Source: an uncultured Eudoraea sp. (lineage in GTDB: Bacteria > Bacteroidota > Bacteroidia > Flavobacteriales > Flavobacteriaceae). From it: 50,007 bases of DNA. A program made the position numbers and the translations under genes. Shown here in pieces: positions 25,848-36,479 of the stretch. Position 1 is the stretch's first letter; each line of letters starts with the position of its first letter. The stretch is from positions 1 to 50,007 of the forward strand of contig NZ_CAMYOM010000025.1 of NCBI RefSeq assembly GCF_947260015.1. Reading direction: 5' to 3'. The notes under the pieces were generated by a model. The model worked only from the letters and a program-made list of their open reading frames with translations, was not told where the DNA came from and did not search any database.

Positions 25848-28800
25848 ATGACTTGCGTTTTGGGCACTATAATTCTTTCTCTACCGGCCGTACAGACCAG
25901 GCTTGCGCGTTATGCTACCAAGACTTTAAACAATGAGTTCGGTACCAATATTAATATTGACCGACTTAGAATTTCTCTGATTTCATGGGACACCGCCTTA
26001 AAGAATGTTTATGTGGAAGATTACAAGCAGGACACTCTAATTTACATTCGGGAGCTATCCACATCCATTTTAAGTGTGCGAAATCTTATTAATGGGAAAT
26101 TACAATTTGGGGATATAGATATAGAAGGACTGCTTTTTAATCTTAAAACTTATAAAGGGGAAAAAGACAATAATCTCAATGTTTTTGTAGACAAGTTGGA
26201 TGATAAAAAGCCACGGGATCCTGACACGCCGCCTTTTTATTTTTCTTCATCAGATGTGCAAATAAAAAATAGCACATTCCGGTTAACAAATATGAATAAA
26301 GAAAAAGTTGATGTATTAAATTTCAGGAACCTTAACATAGAAGCCAGTGATTTTCAAATTTTAGGACCCGTAGTCACTACCGTTATTGAAAACTTATCAC
26401 TAAAAAGTGCATTGGGTATCGATGTTAAAAAACTAGCTACAAGTTTTAAATACACTAAGCAAGAAATGCGATTTGATTCCCTGCAAATCCAAACCCCTAA
26501 ATCTAATATTGTTGGCAATCTGGTATTTAATTATAAGAGGGAAGACCTCGTACAATTTATAGACAAGGTAAATTTAAAAGCAGATTTCATAGATTCCTCA
26601 GTTGCGTTGGATGAGATTAATATGGTGTATGACCAATTCGGTTCAGGCAAAATTGTAAATTTTTCTGCGAATGTAAATGGCGTATTAAATGATTTGAATG
26701 TAGAACGCTTATTTCTGCAATCAGATAATACCGGGATCAGAGGAGATTTTAATTTTAAGAATATATTCTCAAAAGATGGACCTTTTGAGCTCGATGCCCA
26801 AATAAAGGATATTACTACCAACTATTATGAACTTAGGTCCTTGATGCCTAACATACTGGGTAAGTCACTACCCACTATTTTTCGGAAGTTAGGACAGTTT
26901 ACGGTACGGGGAGAAACATTCATTACACAAACATCTATTGAGACCCGGGCAAACCTGAACACAGCTATAGGAAGCAGTTACGTCGATCTTACCCTTACAG
27001 AAATCAACAATATAGATAATGCGCGATATAAAGGATTCGTATCCTTAATTGATTTTGATTTGGGTCGTTTTACGGAGAATAAAAGTTTGGGGAAAACAAC
27101 TATAGATGTTAATGTTGAAGGTAAGGGTTTTGTGAGCAAGAATCTGAATACCGAAGTTTTAGGACAGGTGTATAGCGTTACTTTCAATGGGTATGATTAT
27201 AAAGATGTAAAGATTTCGGGGATCCTAAAGGATCAATTGTTTGATGGGTCTTTAATCAGTAATGATGAAAACCTACAGTTTAGCTTTGAAGGACTGGCAG
27301 ATTTTAGCACAGATAAAAGTAGTTTCAACTTCAATGCTTCGGTAGATTATGCAGATCTGAAAATATTAAATTTTATAGATGATAGTGTATCCGTATTTAA
27401 AGGCAATGTTACTATGGACATCACTGGAAGTTCCTTTCAAAGTATTGAAGGAGATATAAAATTCACTCAAACAAATTATCAGAATAAAAATAGTACGTAT
27501 TACTTTGAAGATTTCAAAATTGAATCCACCTTTTCTGAAGATTCTACCAGGGTTATAGAAATAAATTCACCTGATATAATTACAGGTTATATGAAGGGTA
27601 AATTTAAAGTAAGGGAGCTGGGGCGTCTGGTCCGTAATTCAATAGGAAGTATTTATACAAACTATAAACCATATGAAATTTCAGGAGGTCAGGAAATGGC
27701 CTTTAATTTTAAGATTTATAATAAAATCGTTGAAGTTTTTTTCCCGGAGGTTGCATTTGGTCCAAATACTTTTATCAAGGGTAATATTATCGCAGATAAG
27801 GGAGATTTTAAACTCAATTTCAAATCGCCTTATATTTCGGCTTATGGTAATGAATTAGATAGTATTGATTTTAGGATTGATAACAAAAACCCCCTTTTTA
27901 ATACCTATCTGGCTGTTCAGGATCTTTCAACTCGATATTATGATGTTAAAGACTTTAATCTGATTAATACCACATTAAATGACACGCTGTTCTTCAGAAC
28001 GGAATTTAAGGGAGGTAGTGAGTATGACGATAGTTACAACTTAAATTTTTACCACACTTTCAATCAGGATAATAAATCAGTAATTGGCTTAAAAAAATCT
28101 GACATAAGTTTTAAAGGTAACACATGGGTTCTGAATCGTGAAAGCAATAGCAAAAACAAGGTAATTTTAAATAGTACCCTGGACAGTATTATTATTGAGG
28201 AAATTGTTATGAATAACGATATCAGGGAACAAATTAGGCTAAGAGGACAACTTGCAGACTCTACTTATAAAGATTTGGAACTTCAGTTTAAAATTGTCTC
28301 CTTAAATAAAATTGCCCCGGCCATAGATAGCTTAAAGCTCAAAGGTGAGATAAATGGTACCTTAAACGTTCTTCAAAAGGACAATATTTATTTGCCGGTT
28401 TGTAATTTGGAAATATCTGAATTTGGAATAAACGAGATAGATCTCGGGAACCTTTCCATTGGTATTGTCGGTAATCGTGACCTTACTGAATTTTCGGTTA
28501 ATTCTCAAATTAAGGAAAACGGGCTTGAAAAATTTGGAGTATTTGGCAAGGTTACCAGAGATCAGGAAATACCCCAGGCGGATCTGGTAGCTACCTTCAG
28601 TAATTTTGATATGGAACCTTTTAGCCCTTTAGGCAAGAATATTATTTCCAATATTCGAGGCATGCTAAATGGAAATGTTGAAATAAAGGGGGATATAAGG
28701 AATCCGGATATTGACGGACTTTTAACTATGAATAATGCAGGACTTTCTGTGCCTTATCTTAACGTAGATTATGATTTTGGAGCTAATTCTGTGGTTAAAT

Positions 28801-30272
28801 TAAATAACCAGACTTTTAATTTTCAGAATATCACCCTTACCGATGTTGCTCTGAATACGGAGGCAATTCTGGATGGTACAATAACGCACAATTTCTTTAA
28901 GAAATGGAATTTTGATTTAGATATAAACACCAAAAATGATAGATTTTTAATACTAAATACAGAATTTGAAGAAGAAAAACTCTACTACGGAACCGGTTTT
29001 GTTAGTGGTTCGGGACGAATATTTGGTCCGTCTAATGCACTGAACATTAATTTTGAAGGTTCAACGGCCAAGGGAACATCTTTAAAAATTCCCATAAGTG
29101 ATGTGACTTCTGTGGGGGACTATTCTTTTATCACATTTATTAATAAAAATGAAGTTGAAACTATTGGTCTTCAGCGCCAGCTAAAAGAATACTATGGATT
29201 AGAATTAAAATTCGATTTGGATATAACCCCTGATGCAGAGGTAGAGATTGTGGTCGACCCCAAAACCGGAAGCTCTCTAAAAGGAACAGGTGCAGGTTTG
29301 GTTTATATAGAAATTAACACCAATGGTAAGTTTAATATGTACGGTGATTTTGTAGTGGTCACCGGGGAGTATAATTACAAATTTGGGGGAATTATTGACA
29401 GGACTTTTAGCGTTAAACCGGGAGGAAGCATTGTATGGGACGGGGCGCCACTAGATGCAACTTTAGATATGGAAGCCGTTTATTCCTTGAATGCGAATCC
29501 GGCTCCATTACTTGATAATGCCGGATATAGCAGACGAGTCGCGACAGATGTGGTTATCAGGCTTACGGATCAGTTAGAGCGACCAACTATAGATTTAGGT
29601 ATTGAATTTCCAGGCACAAGTTCTACCGTGAAGTCTGAATTAGAATACAGGCTACAGGATCCGACAATTGAAGAACGGAATGCATTTTTCCTGTTAGCCC
29701 AGGGAAACTTCGTTAGTGAAGGATCTGGAATAAACCAGCAAGCAGTTACAGGCAACTTAATTCAAACGGCCTCCGGTTTATTAAACCAGGTTCTTGATGA
29801 TGGTGATGATAAGTTTGATTTTGGGGTTACTTACGAGCAAGGTTATCTTGATCCTAATGATATTTCTACGGAAGACAGAATAGGTGTCACAGTATCTACT
29901 CAGATAAGCGACAAAGTATTGTTTAATGGCAGGTTCGGGGTTCCTGTGGGAGGGGTAAGTGAAACTGTTGTTGCCGGCGATGTGGAAATACAGGTTTTAT
30001 TAAATGAAGAAGGGACACTGCGAGCCAAAATTTTTAATCGCGAAAACGAAATACAACAGTTTTTGTCAGAACAACAAGGTTATACGCAAGGGGTCGGTAT
30101 TTCTTATGAGGTAGATTTCAATAGTTTTAAGGAACTTATGCAAAAGATCTTTAAGAATAAGAATAAGAATCTTGAAACAGAGGAACCCCAGGTGTCGGCG
30201 ACTCCAAATGCCGTAATGGGGAAGGATAGTTTGATAAAATTTTATCCCAAGACGAATGTTCCAAAATTATGA
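25848..30272 (+). CDS. TamB-like translocation/assembly module protein
   Basis: A 1474-residue AsmA/TamB-type protein: a long beta-taco lipid-transfer bridge between inner and outer membranes, anchored by one N-terminal helix. The C-terminal DUF490/TamB region is recognisable from about residue 1050: INTNGKFNMYGDFVVVTGEY, FSVKPGGSIVWDGAPLDATL, and FDFGVTYEQGYLD with VSTQISDKVLFNGRFGVPVG. The ATG at 25848 cuts into the membrane helix. The open frame continues upstream in phase (IKKLRKILVRTLLVFLMTC...), which reads like the true N-terminus but offers no ATG, GTG or TTG. A non-standard start (CTG at 25809 or ATC/ATT nearby) is possible. Divergent from tsaD. Confidence 0.9.
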   Translation: MTCVLGTIILSLPAVQTRLARYATKTLNNEFGTNINIDRLRISLISWDTALKNVYVEDYKQDTLIYIRELSTSILSVRNLINGKLQFGDIDIEGLLFNLKTYKGEKDNNLNVFVDKLDDKKPRDPDTPPFYFSSSDVQIKNSTFRLTNMNKEKVDVLNFRNLNIEASDFQILGPVVTTVIENLSLKSALGIDVKKLATSFKYTKQEMRFDSLQIQTPKSNIVGNLVFNYKREDLVQFIDKVNLKADFIDSSVALDEINMVYDQFGSGKIVNFSANVNGVLNDLNVERLFLQSDNTGIRGDFNFKNIFSKDGPFELDAQIKDITTNYYELRSLMPNILGKSLPTIFRKLGQFTVRGETFITQTSIETRANLNTAIGSSYVDLTLTEINNIDNARYKGFVSLIDFDLGRFTENKSLGKTTIDVNVEGKGFVSKNLNTEVLGQVYSVTFNGYDYKDVKISGILKDQLFDGSLISNDENLQFSFEGLADFSTDKSSFNFNASVDYADLKILNFIDDSVSVFKGNVTMDITGSSFQSIEGDIKFTQTNYQNKNSTYYFEDFKIESTFSEDSTRVIEINSPDIITGYMKGKFKVRELGRLVRNSIGSIYTNYKPYEISGGQEMAFNFKIYNKIVEVFFPEVAFGPNTFIKGNIIADKGDFKLNFKSPYISAYGNELDSIDFRIDNKNPLFNTYLAVQDLSTRYYDVKDFNLINTTLNDTLFFRTEFKGGSEYDDSYNLNFYHTFNQDNKSVIGLKKSDISFKGNTWVLNRESNSKNKVILNSTLDSIIIEEIVMNNDIREQIRLRGQLADSTYKDLELQFKIVSLNKIAPAIDSLKLKGEINGTLNVLQKDNIYLPVCNLEISEFGINEIDLGNLSIGIVGNRDLTEFSVNSQIKENGLEKFGVFGKVTRDQEIPQADLVATFSNFDMEPFSPLGKNIISNIRGMLNGNVEIKGDIRNPDIDGLLTMNNAGLSVPYLNVDYDFGANSVVKLNNQTFNFQNITLTDVALNTEAILDGTITHNFFKKWNFDLDINTKNDRFLILNTEFEEEKLYYGTGFVSGSGRIFGPSNALNINFEGSTAKGTSLKIPISDVTSVGDYSFITFINKNEVETIGLQRQLKEYYGLELKFDLDITPDAEVEIVVDPKTGSSLKGTGAGLVYIEINTNGKFNMYGDFVVVTGEYNYKFGGIIDRTFSVKPGGSIVWDGAPLDATLDMEAVYSLNANPAPLLDNAGYSRRVATDVVIRLTDQLERPTIDLGIEFPGTSSTVKSELEYRLQDPTIEERNAFFLLAQGNFVSEGSGINQQAVTGNLIQTASGLLNQVLDDGDDKFDFGVTYEQGYLDPNDISTEDRIGVTVSTQISDKVLFNGRFGVPVGGVSETVVAGDVEIQVLLNEEGTLRAKIFNRENEIQQFLSEQQGYTQGVGISYEVDFNSFKELMQKIFKNKNKNLETEEPQVSATPNAVMGKDSLIKFYPKTNVPKL

Positions 30273-30307
30273 TTCGCCGCCTTTAAGGAAATTTATAAAA
30301 ATACTCA

Positions 30308-30339
30308 AAAAAGCACCCCGGAAAACCGGGGTGCTTTTT
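30308..30339. terminator. Bidirectional terminator between tamB and fbaB
   Basis: Stem AAAAAGCACCCCGG, loop AAAA, CCGGGGTGCTTTTT. It has A and T tracts on both sides, so it can end transcription from tamB (plus) and from the aldolase gene (minus). Confidence 0.92.
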
Positions 30340-30398
30340 AAATACGCATATTTAATGCTATAATTAAATTTAAATAAATAACTATAAAATATTAAAAA

Positions 30399-31451
30399 TC
30401 AGGCAATTGTAATATTATCATCTAAATACACATTTTGGATTGCATTTAAAAGTTCTACTCCGTCTGCCATTGGTTTTTGGAAAGCTTTTCTTCCGGATAT
30501 TAACCCCATACCTCCGGCACGTTTATTAATCACAGCAGTTTTAACGGCCTGGGCCAAATCATTATCGCCGGAAGATCCGCCGGAATTTATTAATCCCGCC
30601 CTGCCCATAAGACAATTCATTACCTGATATCGGGTAAGATCAATTGGATGATCTGTGGTTAATTCTGAATATACTTTCTCATGTGTTTTGGCAAAATTTA
30701 TGGCTTTAAAACCACCGTTATTTTCAGCCTGTTTTTGTTTTACTATATCAGCCTGTATTGTAGAAGCCAAATGATTGGCCTGACCGGTTACATCAGCGGA
30801 AACGTGATAATCTTTATCATCTTTTTTAAAACCAGGATTTCGAAGGTATGCCCATAAGACTGTTGCCATACCTAGTTCATGAGCATATTCAAAAGCTTCG
30901 GTAACTTCCTGAATTTGCCTGGTACTCTCTTCCGAGCCGTAATATATTGTAGCTCCAACCGCAATGCACCCCATCTCAAAAGCCTGATTCACGCTTGCAA
31001 ACATTATCTGATCATACTTATTGGGATACGTAAGTAATTCATTATGGTTCAATTTAAGAAGAAAAGGAATCTTGTGTGCATACTTTCTTGAAACAGAGCC
31101 AAGGACACCAAGAGTAGAAGCAACAGCATTGCAACCACCTTCTATAGCAAGTTCAACGATCTTCTCAGGATCGAAATAAATGGGATTTGGCGCAAACGAT
31201 GCACCCGCTGTGTGTTCAATACCTTGATCCACGGGAAGAATAGATACATATCCGGTACCACCCATCCTTCCATTATTAAAGAGAGTTTGCATATTGCGAA
31301 GTACGACAGGATTTCTGTCTGAAATTGTCATAACACGATCCACAAAATCAGGACCGGGTAGATGTAGATGTTCTTTTTTTACCGTGTTACACTTGTGATC
31401 TAACAGGTAATTGGCTTCTTTACCTAAAATTTTCTCAATGTTAAATGACAT
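30399..31451 (-). CDS. fbaB: Class I fructose-bisphosphate aldolase (DhnA/FbaB type)
   Basis: A 350-residue aldolase that splits fructose-1,6-bisphosphate through a Schiff base. Landmarks are [40 protein letters not shown] and [15 protein letters not shown]. The probable Schiff-base Lys is in [16 protein letters not shown], and the phosphate site is [28 protein letters not shown]. It is divergent from a PPi-type phosphofructokinase gene, so consecutive glycolytic steps are paired. A TATCTTTA-like box lies upstream. Confidence 0.95.
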   Translation of the reverse strand: MSFNIEKILGKEANYLLDHKCNTVKKEHLHLPGPDFVDRVMTISDRNPVVLRNMQTLFNNGRMGGTGYVSILPVDQGIEHTAGASFAPNPIYFDPEKIVELAIEGGCNAVASTLGVLGSVSRKYAHKIPFLLKLNHNELLTYPNKYDQIMFASVNQAFEMGCIAVGATIYYGSEESTRQIQEVTEAFEYAHELGMATVLWAYLRNPGFKKDDKDYHVSADVTGQANHLASTIQADIVKQKQAENNGGFKAINFAKTHEKVYSELTTDHPIDLTRYQVMNCLMGRAGLINSGGSSGDNDLAQAVKTAVINKRAGGMGLISGRKAFQKPMADGVELLNAIQNVYLDDNITIA

Positions 31452-31620
31452 AATATTACGTTTTTAATCGTCATATAAAGATACGCCGATAAAGGCGTTT
31501 TAAAGGTCGATTTTAGAGATTTTTTTTGAAAAATCTTAATAAGATTATCACCATAATTTAGTACTTTAACCAACCTAGTTATTTTGTGATTTTAAAATTA
31601 AAATTTAATAAAAATATATT

Positions 31621-32823
31621 ATGGCAAAAATTAAGAAGACCAAAGGCACCATCGGCATATTAACCGGAGGTGGAGATGTACCCGGACTTAATCCTGCAAT
31701 CAGGGCGGTTACTTTCAGAGCAATACGTGAAGGATACAGGGTGATTGGTTTTAGAAGAGGGTGGGGAGGATTAGTAGATATTGTAAGAAACAGTAAGCAC
31801 GATAACAGCAATAACTTTATGGAACTTTCCCAGGTAGTGGTGAACAAAGCAGCAAGAACCGGTGGGACTTTTCTTCATACTTCCAGGACAAGAGCAAGTC
31901 ATATATCCAACCTAATGGTTCCGGCTCATTTAAGAGATACCTATAACAAGGAGATCAATGACCTTACACCAGAAGTAATCAAAAATCTCGATTGGTTAGG
32001 TGTAGACTATTTGATTGCTATAGGAGGAGACGATACGCTTAGCTATGCCGTTCATTTGTTCAAACAGGGAGTTAAAGTAATGGCCATTCCAAAAACCATG
32101 GATAATGATGTTCCCGGAACAGATTACTGTATTGGTTTCAGTACATGTGTTACCAGAACAATTAGTCTTACAAACAGTCTTCGGACCGCAGCAGGATCCC
32201 ATGAACGTTTTCTGGTACTGGAAGTATTTGGACGCTATGCCGGGTTTACCGCTATGCTTCCTACTTTGGCAGGAGCAGCTAATAGATGCCTTATACCGGA
32301 AGTACCTTTTGATATAGAACTACTAACGGAGTTGCTCACAGAGGACAGAAATAGAAATCCGAGTAACTATTCCATTGTACTTATTTCCGAAGGTGCAACC
32401 TTTAAGGGTGGTGAAATGAAATTTGAGGGTATGGAAAAAGATGCCTTTGGTCATGCCAAGTTGGGAGGCATTGGTGATGAAGTCTCTCTGGCGTTAAAAA
32501 AATTATCCCCTAAATATAATAATGGCAACCGCGTAAATGTGATCAATCAGAAACTCGGATACATGGTACGTTGTGGTGACCCTGATTTTATTGATTCTGT
32601 GGTGCCTACGGCCTATGGAAATCTAGCGCTCGATTTAATTCTTAAAGGGATTTACGGCCGAATGGTGGTCTTGAAAAATGGACGCTACGATCATGTGCCA
32701 ATAGAAGTTGTTACAGAAACCAAAAAGTTCGTTAACGTAGATAAATTCTATAACAGACCAAAACTGCATCCATTTTATAAAAACTTTGAAATGCTACCTT
32801 TATTTATCATGACTAATGACTAA
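31621..32823 (+). CDS. 6-phosphofructokinase, probably PPi-dependent
   Basis: A 400-residue PFK. The N-terminal ILTGGGDVPGLNPAIRA is the nucleotide/PPi loop. The two residues that tell phosphoryl donors apart read G135-G-D-D138 (Asp where ATP enzymes have Gly) and P157-K158-T-M-D-N-D (Lys where ATP enzymes have Gly). This is the pattern of PPi-dependent PFKs, which run reversibly. Substrate motifs EVFGRYAGFTA and QKLGYMVRCGDPDFIDS are intact. An ATP-type pfkA follows 290 bases later, so both forms are encoded side by side. The gene pairs divergently with fbaB. Confidence 0.9.
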   Translation: MAKIKKTKGTIGILTGGGDVPGLNPAIRAVTFRAIREGYRVIGFRRGWGGLVDIVRNSKHDNSNNFMELSQVVVNKAARTGGTFLHTSRTRASHISNLMVPAHLRDTYNKEINDLTPEVIKNLDWLGVDYLIAIGGDDTLSYAVHLFKQGVKVMAIPKTMDNDVPGTDYCIGFSTCVTRTISLTNSLRTAAGSHERFLVLEVFGRYAGFTAMLPTLAGAANRCLIPEVPFDIELLTELLTEDRNRNPSNYSIVLISEGATFKGGEMKFEGMEKDAFGHAKLGGIGDEVSLALKKLSPKYNNGNRVNVINQKLGYMVRCGDPDFIDSVVPTAYGNLALDLILKGIYGRMVVLKNGRYDHVPIEVVTETKKFVNVDKFYNRPKLHPFYKNFEMLPLFIMTND

Positions 32824-33087
32824 TAGCAGGCAGTCACTTAAATAAATATGCAGGTCCTTAATTAGTTGATTGAACATAACTTTTTTGAGATGATTTGTTA
32901 TTTTCTTAGCAAATGATATTTGTCCTGATTAAAATGTCTATTTTATTACAACTTTTGATGGGTTCAAGACATCCGTAAATAGGATTTTTTAGCCATATAA
33001 ATAGAGAAATTCAAAACTATAACGATTTAGCTGCTGTCAAGTGTTAAATAAAGGGTTTGTCTAATTCTTTTTCTGCCATAAGTTTAG

Positions 33088-33095
33088 TAATTTTG
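33088..33095 (+). promoter_or_regulatory. -7 box of pfkA
   Basis: TAATTTTG, 17 bases before the pfkA ATG. The nearest TTG is 28 bases upstream, longer than the usual 17-23. The rest of the 289-base gap 32824-33112 shows no gene. Confidence 0.4.
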
Positions 33096-33112
33096 CAATT
33101 CTAAATTTTTAA

Positions 33113-34102
33113 ATGAATTCACAAATAAAAAAAATTGCGGTCTTTACTTCTGGAGGTGATTCTCCCGGGATGAACGCAGCCATAAGATCGGTAGTACGTA
33201 CATGTGCATATTTTAAAAAAGATTGTATTGGGATCTATCGAGGATATGAAGGGATGATAGAAGGTGATTTTCTTCCAATGAATGCCCGTAGTGTGAATAA
33301 TATTATTAATAAAGGAGGTACTGTCCTTAAATCTGCCAGGTGCGATGAGTTTAGGACGCCTGAGGGGCGTAAAAAAGCCTATGATCAACTGGTTGCAAAT
33401 AATATAGATGCATTTGTGGTTATTGGGGGTGATGGCAGCTTTACCGGTGCCCTTGCTTTTTATGAAGAGTACAAAATGCCATTTATTGGTATTCCGGGAA
33501 CAATTGATAATGATATTTTTGGAACAACATACACTCTTGGTTTTGATACCGCATTGAATACTGTTGTAGAAGCAATTGACAAGATCAGAGATACTGCCAG
33601 TTCGCATCATCGACTCTTCTTTGTTGAGGTTATGGGTAGAGATGTAGGCCATATAGCCCTTAACTCCGGAGTAGGTGCCGGTGCTGAAGAGATACTTATT
33701 CCTGAAGAGAATTTGGGTTTAGATAGGTTATTAGATTCCTTAACTCGGAGTAAAGCCAGGGGAAAATCGTCTAGTATTGTAGTAGTTGCGGAAGGAGATA
33801 GAACAACCGGAAAAAATGTCTACGAATTAAAAGAATTCGTGGAAAAAAACCTTCCTGTATACGATGTTCGGGTTTGTGTTCTTGGTCATATGCAACGAGG
33901 TGGTGCGCCTTCTTGTTTTGACAGGGTACTGGCCAGTAGAATGGGAGTAAAATCTGTTGAAGCCCTGTTGGAGGGCAAAACAAATTTAATGGCCGGCATT
34001 ATTGACAATGAAATTACATTTACACCCGTAAGTGAGGCCATAAAAGGAAAATCAAAAATTGATAAGGAACTCATACGGGTTTCTGATATCATGACTATAT
34101 AG
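33113..34102 (+). CDS. pfkA: 6-phosphofructokinase, ATP-dependent
   Basis: A 329-residue classical PfkA. FTSGGDSPGMNAAIRSVVRT is the ATP loop. G105-G-D-G108-S and P128-G129-T-I-D-N-D carry the ATP-type glycines. FVEVMGRDVGHIAL and LGHMQRGGAPSCFDRVLASR bind substrate. Catalyses the committed, irreversible glycolytic step. It is followed 22 bases later by the gap gene, as in many Flavobacteriaceae, but that gene is broken here. Confidence 0.96.
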   Translation: MNSQIKKIAVFTSGGDSPGMNAAIRSVVRTCAYFKKDCIGIYRGYEGMIEGDFLPMNARSVNNIINKGGTVLKSARCDEFRTPEGRKKAYDQLVANNIDAFVVIGGDGSFTGALAFYEEYKMPFIGIPGTIDNDIFGTTYTLGFDTALNTVVEAIDKIRDTASSHHRLFFVEVMGRDVGHIALNSGVGAGAEEILIPEENLGLDRLLDSLTRSKARGKSSSIVVVAEGDRTTGKNVYELKEFVEKNLPVYDVRVCVLGHMQRGGAPSCFDRVLASRMGVKSVEALLEGKTNLMAGIIDNEITFTPVSEAIKGKSKIDKELIRVSDIMTI

Positions 34103-34124
34103 TTTTAATCTTAAACAATAAAAA

Positions 34125-35092
<968 letters not shown>

Positions 35093-35111
35093 TAAATTGA
35101 ATTTTCTTAAT

Positions 35112-35163
35112 AAGAATCCTCAAAATAAACAAAACTTTGCTTATTTTGAGGATTCTTTTTTAA
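35112..35163 (+). terminator. Rho-independent terminator after gap
   Basis: A 17-bp stem, AAGAATCCTCAAAATAA pairing with 35141-35157, with a 12-base loop, followed by a T tract. It ends the pfkA-gap transcript just before the kinase gene. Confidence 0.92.
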
Positions 35164-35173
35164 TGCCTGATTT

Positions 35174-36025
35174 ATGATTTTAATTGTTGATAGCGGAGCT
35201 ACTAAGTCTGATTGGATTGCCCTGGACGATAAAGGGAAAGAGTTATTTTTTACTCAAACTTTGGGACTTAGTCCTGAAGTCTTAACTCGTGAGGTCATAG
35301 AAGACAGGTTGGCCAATAATTTTGAGTTGTCTAAGAACAAAGATAAAGTTTCGCGACTTTATTTTTACGGTGCCGGCTGTGGCACAGCTAGAATGAAGAA
35401 ATTCCTTAAGACTATTTTCAAATCATATTTCCCAAATGCCAAGGCAGAAGTTAAGGAAGATACTTTTGCCGCTATCTATTCCACTACAAAAATTGGCCAT
35501 CAGGGAATTGTTTGCATTTTGGGTACGGGTTCTAATTGCAGCTATTATGACGGTCACCAATTGTTTCAAAAAGTGACATCTCTGGGTTATATTCCAATGG
35601 ACGACGGAAGTGGAAATTTCTTTGGGAGGAAATTAATTCGTGATTACTATTTTCATAAAATGCCACAGGACCTGGGAATTAAATTTGACAAAGAATATGA
35701 CCTTGATGCCGATGTAATTAAGGAAAATCTTTACAAGCAACCAAATCCTAATACATATTTGGCCACATTTGCCAGATTCCTGATTGAGAACAAAGAACAC
35801 CCCTATTGTAAGGGAGTTATAGACAAAGGCCTTCAGCAATTTGTAAATAATTACATAATGCAGTTTGAATTAGCTACTAAAGTACCTATTCATTTTGTGG
35901 GGAGCATTGCCCATTTCCTTAAGGATGAATTAACAGCCGTATTAGAAAGAAATGATTTGATTGTGGGTGTTATTCGTCAAAGACCAATTGAAGGGCTGGT
36001 AGAATTTCACAAAGAAACTATCTGA
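35174..36025 (+). CDS. N-acetylglucosamine kinase-like ATPase (BadF/BadG family)
   Basis: A 283-residue ASKHA sugar kinase-like protein. Phosphate 1 loop is IVDSGATKSDW, then FYGAGCG and the phosphate 2 region GIVCILGTGSNCSYYDG. GYIPMDDGSGNFFGRKLI and FVGSIAHFLKDEL follow. Relatives include GlcNAc kinase and related Bacteroidota proteins, so phosphorylation of an amino sugar (for example recycled from the wall) is likely but not proven. It starts 10 bases after the terminator. Its 3' end overlaps that of the convergent ridA by 8 bases. Confidence 0.88.
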   Translation: MILIVDSGATKSDWIALDDKGKELFFTQTLGLSPEVLTREVIEDRLANNFELSKNKDKVSRLYFYGAGCGTARMKKFLKTIFKSYFPNAKAEVKEDTFAAIYSTTKIGHQGIVCILGTGSNCSYYDGHQLFQKVTSLGYIPMDDGSGNFFGRKLIRDYYFHKMPQDLGIKFDKEYDLDADVIKENLYKQPNPNTYLATFARFLIENKEHPYCKGVIDKGLQQFVNNYIMQFELATKVPIHFVGSIAHFLKDELTAVLERNDLIVGVIRQRPIEGLVEFHKETI

Positions 36026-36398
36026 CGGCGATCATCGAAATCTCCACATTTACAAATTTTGGAAGATTTGAGACTTCAACGGTCTCTCTGGCAGGCGCAG
36101 TTTTAGCATTAAAAAATTTGCCATAAACTTCATTAATCTGCGAAAAGCAATTCATATCCTTAACAAAGATCGTGGCTTTAACCACCTGTTCAAAAGACAT
36201 ATCAGCGGCTTCCAGTATCGCATTAAGATTTTCCATACATTGAAGTGTTTCCTTCTTTATATTACCTTCAACGAGTTTGCCGCTAGAAGGATCCAGAGGA
36301 ATTTGTCCGGAAATATATAACGTATTACCACTCAAAACAGCTTGGTTATAAGGACCGATAGGGGCAGGGGCATTAGGAGTATTTATGATTTTTTTCAT
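36018..36398 (-). CDS. RidA family reactive imine/enamine deaminase
   Basis: A 126-residue YjgF/YER057c/UK114 protein that hydrolyses 2-aminoacrylate-type enamines. NAPAPIGPYNQAVLSGNTLY and SGQIPLDPSSG are the N-terminal signature. The catalytic-type Arg is in APARETVEVSNLPK, followed by VEISMIAV. Normal length, single domain, cytoplasmic. It precedes the LptD-like gene's 3' end by a short gap and is convergent with the kinase gene. Confidence 0.95.
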   Translation of the reverse strand: MKKIINTPNAPAPIGPYNQAVLSGNTLYISGQIPLDPSSGKLVEGNIKKETLQCMENLNAILEAADMSFEQVVKATIFVKDMNCFSQINEVYGKFFNAKTAPARETVEVSNLPKFVNVEISMIAVR

Positions 36399-36479
36399 GC
36401 TTTTAAATTTACCTTTAGCCAGTTAAGCTAATTAAAAAATAGATCAGTATAAACAGGAATGCTGTTTTTTCTTTTGATA

